From the NCBI GenBank assembly GCA_025766275.1, contig JAFKAC010000024.1, forward strand, positions 1 to 64,000: 64,000 bases of DNA, written 5' to 3'. Shown here one piece after another: positions 34,990 through 47,058 of the stretch; position 1 is the first letter of the stretch; every line of letters begins with the position of its first letter. The notes under the pieces are model-generated. The model saw nothing but the letters and a program-made list of their open reading frames with translations. It made no database searches and was not told the origin of the DNA. The position numbers and the translations under genes were made by a program. This DNA comes from Lactarius indigo (lineage: Eukaryota; Basidiomycota; Agaricomycetes; Russulales; Russulaceae).

Positions 34990-36458
34990 GTCAGTGCCGA
35001 CCAATCCTCCAAGCTCGGCTCTGCGTTTGGACCCCAGTCGCATTAACGCAATACTACACGATTTGCAAGTGCCACGAGTCGCGAAAGGGTCAACGCTATC
35101 TAACATCAGGAGCGGAACTGGAAAACTCTCCAAACTAGTACTGAATCCCCGAATTAGAGACCCAACAAAATGGTGACTCACAAGAGAATATTCACACTCA
35201 GTCGAGTTAGGCAACATTCAATATGCTTCTTCGAGTGGGAATTTCGGCTCGCGTCCGCTGACCGATCAAACAGCCAGCCAAAATAAAACGCGAACCATCA
35301 GACTTTGCAGTGCCTTGCTTGGTGCTTTGACGGACCTGTGTGGATTACGAAGGGTAGACATACGAACACGACTCCACGCCTAAGTTAGGTGGGGGATAAC
35401 GAATGACGTACGTATGTAATATATATAACAAGAAAGTACTGGAAATGGTCCTCGGCAGTCGCGTAGCACGCCCGGGCTGGATAGCTGCAAGACTTCGAGC
35501 TTCTTGCCATTTTCCACCCAGTGCAAGGATACACTCCGCTCTGTAGGCGGTGTCTCAAACGAGAAAGGACCAGCAAGGGGAGTCTCAAATGTATGTGAGA
35601 GAATAGCGAACCTACATTGGTTTCAGGAGCAGGTGGACTGAGCACAACACGTACGGTGTGGCTAGTGACAGGTAGAGTAGAGGAAACTTGGACGGGATTT
35701 GTTAACAAAGAGCAAAGACGTCGTTTTTCACATCGTCCGAGTCACGGTCCGAGTCGACAGCCGCTTTGTACTTAGTAATCAAGTGGCGACGAGGAGAGGC
35801 TATGAGCCCGGGCCGGATGGAAATCACAGCCAAGCTCAAAGCTGCCGGTTCATCCAGTTGCCCCAGAGCTGTCCCAAGCTGTCCCAACAGTCTCTTTGAC
35901 GTAGGCATGGTCGTTGAGACACTCGAGGAATCTGTCATATTCCGAAGAAAAGGATTACGAATATCCAGAGTACTCGCGTGAGTTTTGAGATGAAGGAGAA
36001 ACAAGAGGAGAACAGCCAGCAAAATACATCTCTACCATCCTCGAAGTGAGGATGGCCGCACGTAAATACACATGTAGAGCTCCAAGTCACATCTCATGTA
36101 TGTAACACTAAAATCTCCCGTGATTAATCGTACAAGGGTCGCAAACAGTACGTTGTAGCCAGTGGCCACCGCCACAAGCTTCAAGGCAATGCAAGTGAAA
36201 TCAAGAGCCTCTGAGTGAAATACCGTAGAAGGAAGGTCGAAGTAAAATTGAAAGCCTCGTTGGGGAGCGCTCGTAACACGCTCAGAGTCCGGCTTGGAGT
36301 CCGGCACGGAACTGATTCTTGGTGCTAGACCCAAAGTTCTCCGGATACGGGCTAGGTTCGTCCATGCTTGTTCCGGAAGAGGTGCTCGAATTTGTCACCT
36401 TGTCACCCCATATGCCCAGATAGGATGGTACTGTACACAGCGACACGGTCTTATTTGT
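34990..36458. other. Unique spacer between the duplicated blocks
   Basis: About 1.5 kb not shared by the two copies. Weak coding-like stretches occur on the minus strand, for example VSLHWVENGKKLEVLQLSSP at about 35540-35480 and a hydrophobic start MLAVLLLFLLHL at 36022. I could not assemble a convincing gene. A small secreted or membrane protein gene is possible. Confidence 0.35.
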
Positions 36459-36673
36459 GGGGTCGATCAAGACACGATGATGATGTGGTCAACGATGCCG
36501 TCCACTTTCGAGTGCGTTTTTATTATTCCTGCTTTTTTACTCTTGGGAGGTGAAAGGAGTTCATGCTGATGGCTATGTGTCGTATTGTCAGGACGCAGGA
36601 TTGGGTAGCGTACATGTCTAACATGTTCGACCTAACCAATGCGAATATCGATCCCGTAGCGGGCAGTGTATAA
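36459..36673 (+). pseudogene. Detached 3' end of Zn2Cys6 regulator 2
   Basis: Reads VDQDTMMMWSTMPSTFE, then the last intron, then QDWVAYMSNMFDLTNANIDP and a TAA near 36671. It has no start or zinc cluster. It is a by-product of the segmental duplication. Confidence 0.8.
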
Positions 36674-37138
36674 GAACACTTTGAGTAGTAGTTCAACCGA
36701 CCGGGATAGATGGTGAAGGTGTAGCGTGGGGTCGTTGATCTTTGTAAGTACTGTATATACTGTCGGGCCTGGTTTCCTGTTAGTGCGTTCTCTGGAGTCT
36801 GAATCTGCCATCGTACCATATACTGTACAGTTTACGCTACTGATAATATCCGCCTCATCTCTCAGCTCGTTTATCTAAACCATGCTGGTGTTCGTTCCGG
36901 TTGGGTATTGAATCAGTCCCTGTTCGTTTCTTCCCACCCCCTCTTTTTCATCCATGTCATGTATTCGTGTCTACTCGAGCGCTGGTTTGTTTTCAACTTT
37001 TGATTTTCGCGATGTATCGATATAGTGGGGTACAGTGTTGGTAGTAGCAAATATTCAATATTGATATGACTGCGACTGGCGCGCTGGGCACCGACGGGGG
37101 CTTTACACTGGGGGGGGGAGGAAACGATCGACTTTCAA

Positions 37139-39733
37139 TCAACAAAAGTACATCCTCTCGCCGCCCATCTGCTCGTGAGTTTGTTGGAATGCAGTGACCC
37201 ACGGGTCGTCGTCACCTTGGCCGCCGGCGGCCTGGCTCGGAGCCGACGACAGGACATCCGACGCCGCCGTGAACAGGTCTTGGCCTGCTTGGGGGTCGTA
37301 GTGGTTCTTGGCCCGGCTACACACGCTGTGTGCGTCTAGAGGCACAGCGCGGTGAGTCATTTCGACGGCAAAACGCGAGGATTGCCGTTGCTTACAGAAG
37401 ACCGGCGCGGGGACAGAGACGGAGCGCATGTAGCGCGCATGGACGTGGCAAAGGGCGTACGAGAGCGATTGAAGACCATCAGCCCTGAAAATCCTAGATT
37501 AGTCAGTGGCACGTGGGACCTATCGAAGGCACGCACGTGAACCCATTCTCGTCGAGGAGGACGTTGTAGTGCGCGGGCTTGCTCGTGCCGAGGATCCCTT
37601 GCCGGCTGCACAGATAAAAGTCCCACTCCACTGGACTCGTCACGACAGTGTCAACGACCGTACCCGGGGGGCAGTTCGGGTTGCCGCTGCCGCCTCCATC
37701 GCCTCCACCACCACCGCCGAATCTGCCGCCCCCGCGCGGTTGGCAGGAGCTTTCGGCTGGCGCGTTGTCGGGGGCGCGGACGGAGGACTCGGGGAAAAAC
37801 ACGAATTTGTGCTCTTTTCCGACGACGATAAGGGTGATTGTGGGTTTGAAGTTCAGCCGCGCGCATGCCTCTATGTTATAAAAGTACAAGTCTCAGGAAA
37901 ACAAAGGAGAATAGTGTGCGTACTTCGGATGCTGGGGAGTTCCTGCCTCAGGGTCTCTTTGAATTCGGCCTCAGAGACGCCATCTAGATCGAGGTTTTTC
38001 CTTCACTTAACCTGCAGCCGCAGAAACAGAGGGACTGGACTGCTTACTGCGATAGAACAAGATACGTTTGGGAAATTTGCCCATGGCCGCTCTGTACTGC
38101 TCAAACACATGCTGGAGTTTGTTTGGTCATCGTTGCGTTCGCGTGAAGTGAGGAAGGAAAGCGCTCACCACACACATGTTCTCTAGATCCTCGATGATCT
38201 CCTGTGGGTTCATCTGTACCCCCATCCTAGCGGCATATTGTACTGCATTCGCATCGATACTTCCAATTAAGGACGTGAACGATGGGCGGCCTCGATTCCT
38301 CGGAGGCGGGTGGGTGATATCTGCACCTGATCGACCAAGGGTCGCATGAGCATTACGGAATGGAGTCGGGGCTCTAGATGGGACCCACCCATGACCATCG
38401 TTGGGTTGGCGGGGTCAGAGAGGAATTCCACGTCGCGGGGTTCTAGGATGGCGTTAATTCCGCCGAGCTTGACATTGATTCTTATTATAGAAATTTGGGC
38501 GCTGATGGAGAGAGGACTTCGGTGACACCTTACTTCAGTGTGATATTTGCGTAGTATTGTGCATTCGCACGGAAGCACTTGGAAGATTTCATGCACTGGG
38601 TGGAGATGCCGTGCTATGCGCAGGTATAAGTATACTAAATTTCTTTTTGCCGCGTCATTTTATCAATTACCGAAACATCGCCGAAACTAGCCAGGGTAAA
38701 TTTAAAATCTTGGTTCGACAGGTAATAGACACTTACTGTTTGACAGCAGTATATATGTCATTGCCGCCGTCTGGGAGGACAACGACTATGAGTGCCGGTA
38801 AACTCTCGGTATTTCGCTGACACTCTTCGCAGGCCTGGTGGAGTTGCTGTAGCGATCGTCAGGCAATCTCGTTGGAAGGAAGCCAGTAAAGAGATAACAA
38901 ACCCGACCAATGTTTCCCTGGCCTGACTCCCATCTGATGAGTGCCGGACGACGGGCAATGGATATTCCTACAACGCTTCAGCACGACTGCGGGGAGATCA
39001 AAGTCGCACTGAAGGGGTCCATACCAACAGCTTCACAGGCTTGCACTAAGCCTGTTGTCATCGCACCAACAACACAGTCGTTGAAACGTTGTTGACTCTC
39101 GTAGATCACCACTATCCAGTTGCCAATGGACACGGGCTTGTACAGAAGCTTGTCGGTCCTTTCAGGAAAAAAACGGAGAGTCACTAACCATCGAGGGGTG
39201 ACTAGCAACAGGATAGACTCACAAGTTCCACTTCCCGTCGCGTATTTTCTGGACAAGGAGACAATAGGCATTTCGGCATCAAATAAAGAGCGAAGGACAT
39301 ACGACATTTGGTTGCTTGGAGGCGGGGTTGTACTTCAATCTCAGGGGCTTGAGGACGCGAGCACCGAAATTCATGAGGTCGTTTGATACAGTCATGCCAA
39401 ACTGGCGGACGTATTCTGATTGACCATATTCTAGTACCTAGTAGCGAACTATTAACGAACAAGTGGGCATCGCTGTGCCAAGATGTACGTTCAAGCCATC
39501 GCGGATGGTCTCATAGCGTTCGCGAGGATGCATGGTCGAAGACTTAAGTATGTCGTTGACCTTCTCTGGGGGCATTTGTTTGCGTATTATTTGGCCAGGG
39601 AGGACTATGCACAGCTATAGCGGGATTTGCGCTCTAGTCGAGAGCTGGAGGACGCTGAGTTAACGTACTCTGAAAGTGGGGACCAAGCACAAACCTCTAC
39701 GTATATCGCGTCAGGGTACAAAAGTGAGATACT
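37139..39733 (-). pseudogene. 5'-truncated Argonaute duplicate (linker 2-MID-PIWI)
   Basis: Near-identical to the 3' part of the complete Argonaute. It keeps the end of PAZ ([17 protein letters not shown]), linker 2, MID, and all four PIWI residues ([30 protein letters not shown]), and ends MYFC-stop. At 39617-39615 a TAG replaces the GAG found at the same place in the complete copy (VPLELC versus IPL-stop-LC). The start codon, RGG tract, N domain and most of PAZ are deleted. The open frames and splice signals downstream of the stop look preserved, so translation from an internal Met could give a MID-PIWI protein; that is speculation. By default I call it a pseudogene. Confidence 0.82.
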
Positions 39734-40239
39734 TTCGGTGGAATATCAAAAATTTGGAACAATGATGGGATTGAGAACGTGTGGGAGAGGATGAAGACGC
39801 AATGCTCGGGGAGGGCAGGTTAAGTAGGAAAAATCGCGGAGTTGCAGCTGCGGACACCTGAAGGGCTGTCCATCAGCGTAGAAAGGGGCACCACTGACTC
39901 TAGTGGTTAGCAACATAGTGGCCCAGTATTCTGGTACCAAACGACACAAAATGCGGCTGCGGAGGCACCTGGCATGGGAGTTAGGGTCATTTGCAAGAAC
40001 ATCGCACGAGTGCGCATGCGGTAACTGGAGACCAAGGATGTCGACATGTAGATAGCGGAGGGTGGCTGCGCATTCGCTATGCGTTGACGGCATCAAGCCC
40101 AAGTCTTGTAAGGTTCGGTCGCGCCTGTGCCCTTCAGACGCCAACTCGCGGGCTTGACTCGTGCTACCCGCAGCAGCGGAGGACTGGGTGAGTAGTCTGG
40201 ACAAGGGTCTGGAACTGGAGGAGGCTGCGAAACAGAATA

Positions 40240-40385
40240 GATTGGAGCTTCCAAGAGGACATATTTTTATACCGCAGCGGTCCGCAGGCCAAGAATAAGG
40301 AGTACGTTCACGTACTGGGCTTCCAAAGGGACATATTTTTATACCGCAGGCTAAGAATAAAGAGTACGCTCACGTTCTGGTCGTC
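40240..40385. repeat. Tandem duplication in the flank of the Argonaute duplicate
   Basis: The segment cttccaa..ggacatatttttataccgcag...agtacg.tcacgt is present twice here (about 40246-40316 and 40320-40375) and once in the complete copy (about 34808-34860). Unit length is about 70 bp. Confidence 0.6.
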
Positions 40386-40510
40386 GATCAATGACTCGGA
40401 GATGATTGAACCGTAGCAGCGCATTGGCACACGTGTGTCGTAGTTCGGAGTTTCCCGCGGTCCCGTGTTTTGCCTCGAAAGCACCCGAATTATATAGAGA
40501 AGAGGAAACC

Positions 40511-41086
40511 TCTACATCCCGGTGCCAGTGCATGGAGGCATTCTTCTCGCCAGCGCTTGCTCAAGCTGAATTTTCTCTGTCGTCTGTACCGTACTACTGA
40601 CCACATATTCTCAGCAAGTTCCAGAGCTGTGGAGTCTGGTAAATGCCATCGGATCCTTTCATTGGCGCTTTTAATCACTCAGGCTCCTAGAGGTCATGGC
40701 GAACGTAAGCGACCAAGAATATTGGCAGTATGGAACCCTCAATGACGAGTTGTATGATTCCATTCACAACTTGCATTCGAAATGGGACATGGGGCATGAC
40801 ATGCATGACAATTCGGTTACAGACTTACAGTCCACATCAGGCGTTAGGTAATAGTATTGTAAGTAAGATGCGGTGTTCGGCTCACTAGCAAAGAGTGTTA
40901 TTGAGAAAATATAAATATAACAAAGAGGAAAGGATTCAAAGGAAGGGTCACCATCCTTTCTTCTACGTAATCTTCCAATCGCTCTTGTGATCGCTGGTTC
41001 CCAGAAACCAAATACCATGGTGGATTCCCATAAATGCGGTCGATGGAGCTCCTCTCTCGTAGTATCAGATAGCTCCTACCGTAACC
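40511..41086. other. Upstream region of the FAD-linked oxidase
   Basis: No gene recognised. It would contain the oxidase promoter, but no clear TATA box was identified. Confidence 0.4.
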
Positions 41087-43134
41087 ATGTTGAGGGCCGC
41101 CTGTCTGGGTTACGCACTCATTCTTCCTGTCCTCTTCGCCCCAACTATTCAAAGGCAGCTCAACTTTGGAGCTGAGGATGTCATCGCTGAGAACGCGCAG
41201 ATCCCTTTGAGCCACGACTCGCTCTCGGATTATCAACCTGTATGCGAAAGTATATCTCGCAGTATCTCGCCCGCATCGCAAGTCTTCAGTCCAGGTGCCG
41301 TGTTGCTTTGCTTTCCGAGTCAGAGCCATTACCCACCGTTTATATTGACCCTCAGGCTCCCCTCAATTTGCGGTAGACACCGCTCATTGGCTCAACTCGA
41401 GCACACAGATATCCGCATGCGCCGTGCAACCTGGCACCTCAGAGGACCTCGGCTTGATCGTTAGTGGTATATCGCCCCACTCACACTAATGACAGCTGAC
41501 GTGGCGTGCTACCGCAGGTTCGAGAGCTTGGCCTTACACGCACGCCCTTCGCAATCAAGTGTTCCGGGCACACCGCAAACCCCGGTTTTTCGTCAACCCC
41601 TGGTGTCCAGATCTCGATGGCTCGTTTCAGAGACATCGTCCTCAACGAGGAAGAGGGGACCGTCGAAATAGGGGCGGGGCTTACCTGGACAGATGTATAT
41701 TCCTACCTCGTCCCAAAAGGTCTTAATGTCGTTGGGGGTCGCATCGACGGCGTCGGCGTCAGCGGTTTTACCCTTGGCGGAGGTAGGCACTCTTCTAGCC
41801 TTCCGCGCATGCACCACGTTTACTCAACATTACACCCGCGTGGCAGGATATTCTTGGAAGACCAATCAATATGGTCTCACAATAGACACAGTCATGGCGT
41901 TCGAACTCGTGCTGCCGAACGGACATGTGAAGAAGGTCACAGAAAAGGACGAAGATCTTTGGTTCGCACTCAGGGTGCGTTCAAGCTGTGTCTCTGAACA
42001 TTAAGAACGGTAGTCTCACAGTGACGTCAAAGGGAGGATTGAACAATTACGTGAGCTTGTTGAGAAGGCTCTCAAGGGAGCAACTAGTAACAGTTTCGTC
42101 TCAATCAGGGAATTGTCACCAAATATACATTGAAGACGCACAAGCAAACTGACGTCTGGGCACGCCCGTTGAATTGCTTCATTACGGGATCACGTTCTGA
42201 TAATGCATGCCCAGGGTGCTTTGCTGGTCTTCCAAGGAGATCTGATAAAGCCGGCATATACTGCCTTTGCTGAGTGGCTTTCTGTAGACCATGATCGCAA
42301 GGGTGCGCAGTTGGGCGCTGTCGCTTACAGTGATGGCGCGGTAGGTTTCACTACAGGCATTCAGGTGCAACTCGTTTCGTAATGGTCCAAACAGATCGGG
42401 CTCCAGATAGTGCTCTTCTACGATGGGCCAACGCCTTCAGAAGGTCTCTACGACGACTTACTTGACCTCCCAAACTCTGCGAAGTCAATTATACAAGGTG
42501 ACTTTTTGAATTTCGTGTCGAGTATACCTATACCTGTACACAAGCGGTGGGTCCCAGTTACGGATCCATGTGTGGTCTCCACGTAGTAACCTTCCTCGAA
42601 AGCGGTTACGGTAATGGTGTCTCCCTGTTGCAGTACTCGGCGCCAGTTGTGGAAGCGACTATCGACGGTGTCAAGGTGCTCACTTTGGCATCTCTTAATC
42701 CATTTGGCCTCCTCTTGATTGATTGACTTGTGATGCAGGCCTGGGGCGACAAACTCTCCGAGAAAGACAAGGACACATTGATCCTCTTCAACCTCGATGC
42801 ATTCGAATCGGACATCTTCACACATGGAGGACCTTCCGCGTACCCGCCCGACCGTTCCCGTACTATCCTCCCATCAATCATCCTGGTCACGTGGAACGAC
42901 AAGTCTCTCGACGAGTATGCGTACGACAGCATACGCAGTCTGAGCGCTTCCGTTACAGAAGCCGGGATAAAGGACGGCCAGGATCTGAAGGATGCATCGC
43001 TCTACCCCAACTATGCGTTGTATGGGACGCCCCTGGAGAAGATGTATGGTCAGAACGTGGAGCGACTGCGTGATATCAAGCGGAGGTATGACCCCTTCCA
43101 TATCATGGATCTCACTGGCGGGTTCAAGTTTTGA
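41087..43134 (+). CDS. Secreted FAD-linked oxidase (BBE-like, PCMH-type FAD-binding)
   Basis: A flavin-dependent oxidase of the berberine bridge enzyme/6-hydroxynicotine oxidase family, probably secreted. The signal peptide is MLRAACLGYALILPVLFAP. Exons 41087-41294, 41356-41459, 41518-41782, 41847-41974, an 18-nt exon 42033-42050 (GGLNNY) and 42109 onward join in frame. The FAD domain has ISACAVQPGTSEDLGLI and FAIKCSGHTANPG (the His typical of covalent flavinylation), then GLTWTDVYSYLVPKGLNVVG, GVSGFTLGGGYSWKTNQYGL and IDTVMAFELVLPNGHV. The substrate-side domain is partly legible (LLVFQGDLIKPAYTAFAEWL, VVEATIDGVK). The C terminus is the typical YPNYALYGTPLEKMYG...RRYDPFHIMDL. Around 42170-42215 the reading needs either a non-consensus intron or a frameshift, so intactness there is uncertain. 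A role in secondary metabolism is possible. Confidence 0.82.
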
Positions 43135-43879
43135 GTATTGACTGTGACGCGGGGAGGGAATTCGGGGTATTTTTAAGTGAGCCTCATGTCTCATTATATG
43201 TATTCAAAGCAAGTTCAACTTTACAGTAAAGGAACAGACCAGCCTGAGGTGGGCTCCGAGTCAATCCGAGTACTTAGTCATCCCCTGATTTGCGGACGGT
43301 GCATCGATGACGTCCTCATAACCCTCTGAATGGCCAGAAAGTCCCTAAGTTTGAAAGAAGTCGCGTTGTTGTGTTCCCTGTACAGTATGTTCCAGTCAGA
43401 AAAAAACAGATTTTTTGTATGCGGGCATAAATAGGGACAAACAAGGGTTCCGAAAGCGCAAACCTCCATCCACTCCGCTCAGGTTTGTCTGTTCCCGTAA
43501 GCCTTTCATTTTACACCCATGGTTTCAGGACAACTTGAATGTCTTATCTCTGTTGTGCTATCGACTTCTTTTTACCATCTCGGAGTTTGACAGACTTTAG
43601 TTCAGAGGGATCGGGTCAATAGCGCAGATAATGCAGGATTCTGCAACGACTGTTTCAAGTTTGCGTAGCGCGGCGCGTGGCATGTATGGCACATTTCACG
43701 CCGTTGTTCAGACAAGATCAATCAACTTTCATCCCGCTTCCATTGCAAGATGCGCCATATGCCTTTCATATCTTATGACGACTTCCTTTAAACGTATTGT
43801 TTGCTCTCACCTCGCCGTCTTCCTTATCCTCACCACCTCAACTGGTTACCGTTATCCGCTATTTTCTGACACACTGCTG

Positions 43880-45010
43880 AGAAATGTTTTGGGGTCTTCA
43901 GCCAATTTTTTCCTCCAAAGCCAACCTGGACTGCGACGCTACGGGTGTCCCTAGTCAGGCGGGAAATTTCTACCATGATGGGTGGCAACAGTGGTATAGG
44001 GAGTGAGGCAGCACGGGTGAGCCTTCGTTCTCAACCGTGGCATTTTGTTGATGGATAGTGTTCGTAGGTGCTCTCAAAGGGTGCCAGGGTGTACATCGCC
44101 ACCTGCCTAGCGGAGAGGTCACAAAAGGCGATTGACAAGCCCAAGAGGGAGACTGGAAAGACAGTATCTTCTTCCTCAAGCCCGACTTATTGGATCTTGT
44201 CTGTCAAGGCCGCCGCGGAAGAGTACATTGGCAAGCAGACTGAGCTTCATACTCTCTATAATAGCGGGTGTGGACCTGAACATGCTCTCGTCATGAAACA
44301 CGCCTCTAGCATGGTGTAAGTGGTGTGCATGCAGTAATTGATAAGGCGACGACGCAAGATATGCAATCTGGAACGAACGTCCTAGGTGCGATATAGACCC
44401 ACTTTGCAACCATCATTGCCTTCTCACATATCGAACCCACAGGACACCTCTATCTAACAAATCACTCCTTCCCGCTCTCACCACGACCACAAAAAAGACT
44501 CTTGCCGGAACTATACGCGTTGTCAACCTGATGCGCTCCCGGTGGGCAAGAAGCTTGGTGCAACTAAGTTATGCTACCAGAGCAAACTTGTGAGGTGTTT
44601 GAACTCCCGGTACATTCCCATACTTATTTTTATAGGGAAACATCCTCTTTCCTAATGAGCTATCGAACTCTTCACACTCTAGGGCTATCAACACGGATCT
44701 CTTGTGTAATACGGGTTCCTTAACGCAACGCTTCCAACGGTTGATGTTGTATGTCCCTTACGGTGCAATCACTGCCTTGTATATTGACACTGTACCCGCT
44801 ACAGGCGAGCTCAGTGGCAAGGTGGGTACGGCGCTTCTGTTTGCAATTTCCCCCGTCCTGGTTAACATATGTGATATTTTCTAGTATCTCACGGAATGCG
44901 CATGCATCGCAGTTCCTAACAAGAAGACGCACGACCTCGACCTCGCCACGAAGCTTCGGGAGTGGTGTGAGGAGGAAGTCAAAGACATCACCTCATGCTC
45001 TCCCGAATAG
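43880..45010 (+). pseudogene. Short-chain dehydrogenase/reductase relic
   Basis: Resembles fungal classical SDRs of the WW-domain-oxidoreductase/retinol-dehydrogenase type. An N-terminal FSQFFPPKPTWTAT is followed in a second frame by GVPSQAGN and in a third by MMGGNSGIGSEAAR, the NAD(P) glycine motif. Then come LSKGARVYIATCLAE, GHLYLT, LLPALTTTTKKTLAGTIRVV after another shift, a remnant of the YxxxK active site (CYQSKL), GNILFPNELS, LYVPYGAITALYIDTVPATG and, after an intron, TECACIAVPNKKT with a stop near 45010. At least two frameshifts cannot be explained by introns, so it is probably dead. Confidence 0.7.
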
Positions 45011-45059
45011 GAATCACGATACGGTATTTACTGAACACATTTTCGACTACGTCATGCTC

Positions 45060-47058
45060 TAATGTTCCGTAGTGCCTGCTATGATTACTCCACGTGTTCT
45101 CGTTTGATATCGTTCGAATGGTTTGTTGGCGACTATTCTGATAACAAGACATGGCTTTTGTGACTGTTTCCGTATTTGGATGTAGGCGGAACTTTGGATG
45201 TGTGTCTAGATCTGCTCTCCACTAACTTCGGCAGTACTGTAATGATACCTCTAGGTCCTCTAGTGCTTCTTAGCAATTCTGCTAGGTCTGTTCGACCTAA
45301 GCTCAAAGAGGTATGAGCGCGATATTTACATTCACGTGGTTCGCGCTCACGTGGGTTGTCCAGTATTAGCGCCCCGGGCCGTTGGCGGAAGGGCATGTCG
45401 GAGCCTGGACCCCTCTCTCTGGTTGTTCTGCACACACCAACTTCTGCCTCCGTAAGTCATAAGGTAAAGGACTTAGGTGTCACATATCCTTTCACGGTCC
45501 TGCCTGCACCTGCAAAATCCGTGCATAACGCGATAGCAGCGCCCGCGGCCCGCGATCTCTTCGCTCGCACCCCCCGGGCCAGCCGAGACGTGCACACTTG
45601 GGGCCCATTGCTCACACCGTCTTAGTTGGCGTCTATATCGCTGGGGGTACGCGGGAGGGGCGCTAGTTTGTGCTTCTGTGCTATCCATATGATCAACCTT
45701 CCGAACGCGGGCGGTGATGGGCGCTCTGAAAGCTCCGTGAAACTTGAACATGAAACAATCACCTTCAATTTTCTCAGCTCAACGTGTATTCTCAGGCTCC
45801 GCATCTTGTACTGTATAACCGTGGCGTGTTCTATCTTTCACTTGATCCCAACCTCTGGAGCTCTTGAATCCTCATACATCTCACCTCACCGTTGCGTCAG
45901 ACTTCAAACTTCAAGTCCGAGGCCACAGTAAGAACAGCCTAAGAGGGTGGTGGTGAAACAGGTACAGTAACTATGAGGTGTGACCGTGATAACCGTGTGA
46001 GGTGCGAAGCATAGCGACGGCGGAAGCCGAGATGGAAGAAGAATCCGGGGAATAATGTCGGCATGCCAGTAAGCGACAGGGAAGAGGAAAGACATCGTAG
46101 AGAACCATGAGTCTGGAGAAGAACATGATAGGCGACAAGGTGATGAGTTCAACCAGTGAACACCACGAAAATCAAGTACAGTGTTGTGGTCCTCTAGGAC
46201 TCACTGGCATTGCAAGTTAGAATGCAAAGGCACAGATGAGCGGGCATTGTCGGGCGTCTCGTCTTTCCAGCACTGTGGTAACGTACACTATCACGTCGTG
46301 CAGTATTGTGCAGAACCTACAGCACCATTTGTTCACACGTTCTAAAGTTACTTGGCATGGAGTTGCATTCATAGGCCATGAGTACTAGTATACGAGCCCT
46401 CCGAGTCTACCTCGGAAACTGAGACAAATGCAAGGCAAAAGAGGTACAGTAAGGTTGCGCAGTCGAAGGTGTGCGGTGTGCATCAACCAGGGCAAGAATC
46501 CTCCATTTTACCCCATTGCCCATTGTATACGTTCCTTGCGGTCGTCAACATGTGCATGTTTTTCCCAGTACCTTCCCCGCATCTGGTCACTTGGTGCCGT
46601 TCTGATGGCGATCGCAAACAAGCTCACAGAAAATGTTCAAATTGCAAATTCGGGTCGCTACATTACATAAACAGAGAATGATCGCTTTGCTCAAATCTCA
46701 ATTTCACCGGGTCACGTTGCGGAAAAGCAATCTTACCGTGTTATGAGATGAACATGTCCCTCAACATCGTCCTTCCTAGACGTAACAAAACGATGTTATT
46801 GCAGGCGAAGGTTTGGTTGCTGATTTTTTTCTCTGAATCTGGTTGGCTAGCGGCCAATACCGTAAGGCAGAAGACCGAGACAAGCGAGTCTTCGAGTTTA
46901 CAGCAGACCTTTGACATCGGCGGATGTTGGACCGCCTTCCCCACATGACTTGCTTACCAGCGTGGAACTTCACCGGGTCACCATGTCCGTTCTTTGTGGA
47001 TATAATATCGTGGCATCCTCCCAACCGGCTATAATTTTTTCCCTTCACCATCTCCTCA
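45060..47058. other. Intergenic, nothing recognised
   Basis: About 2 kb. Short ORFs (for example 45356-45625 and 46748-46948) have no recognisable domain. No RNA gene was seen. Confidence 0.4.

Larger units (their letters stand above)
36459..40510. repeat. Segmental duplication, internally deleted copy
   Basis: Starts at ggggtcgatcaagacacgat (matching 29398) and ends near 40510 (matching about 34985). The part equivalent to about 32712-34340, holding the Argonaute start codon, RGG tract, N domain and most of PAZ, is missing between about 39733 and 39770. The flanking promoter-side sequence is retained. Confidence 0.85.

Noticed and set aside
35385..36334. Candidate small secreted or pheromone-like gene between the duplicated blocks
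   Set aside because: A hydrophobic start exists, but I could not join exons to a C-terminal CaaX or another defining motif.
45356..45931. Overlapping frames on both strands that might be a gene
   Set aside because: No recognisable motif and no consistent exon joining.
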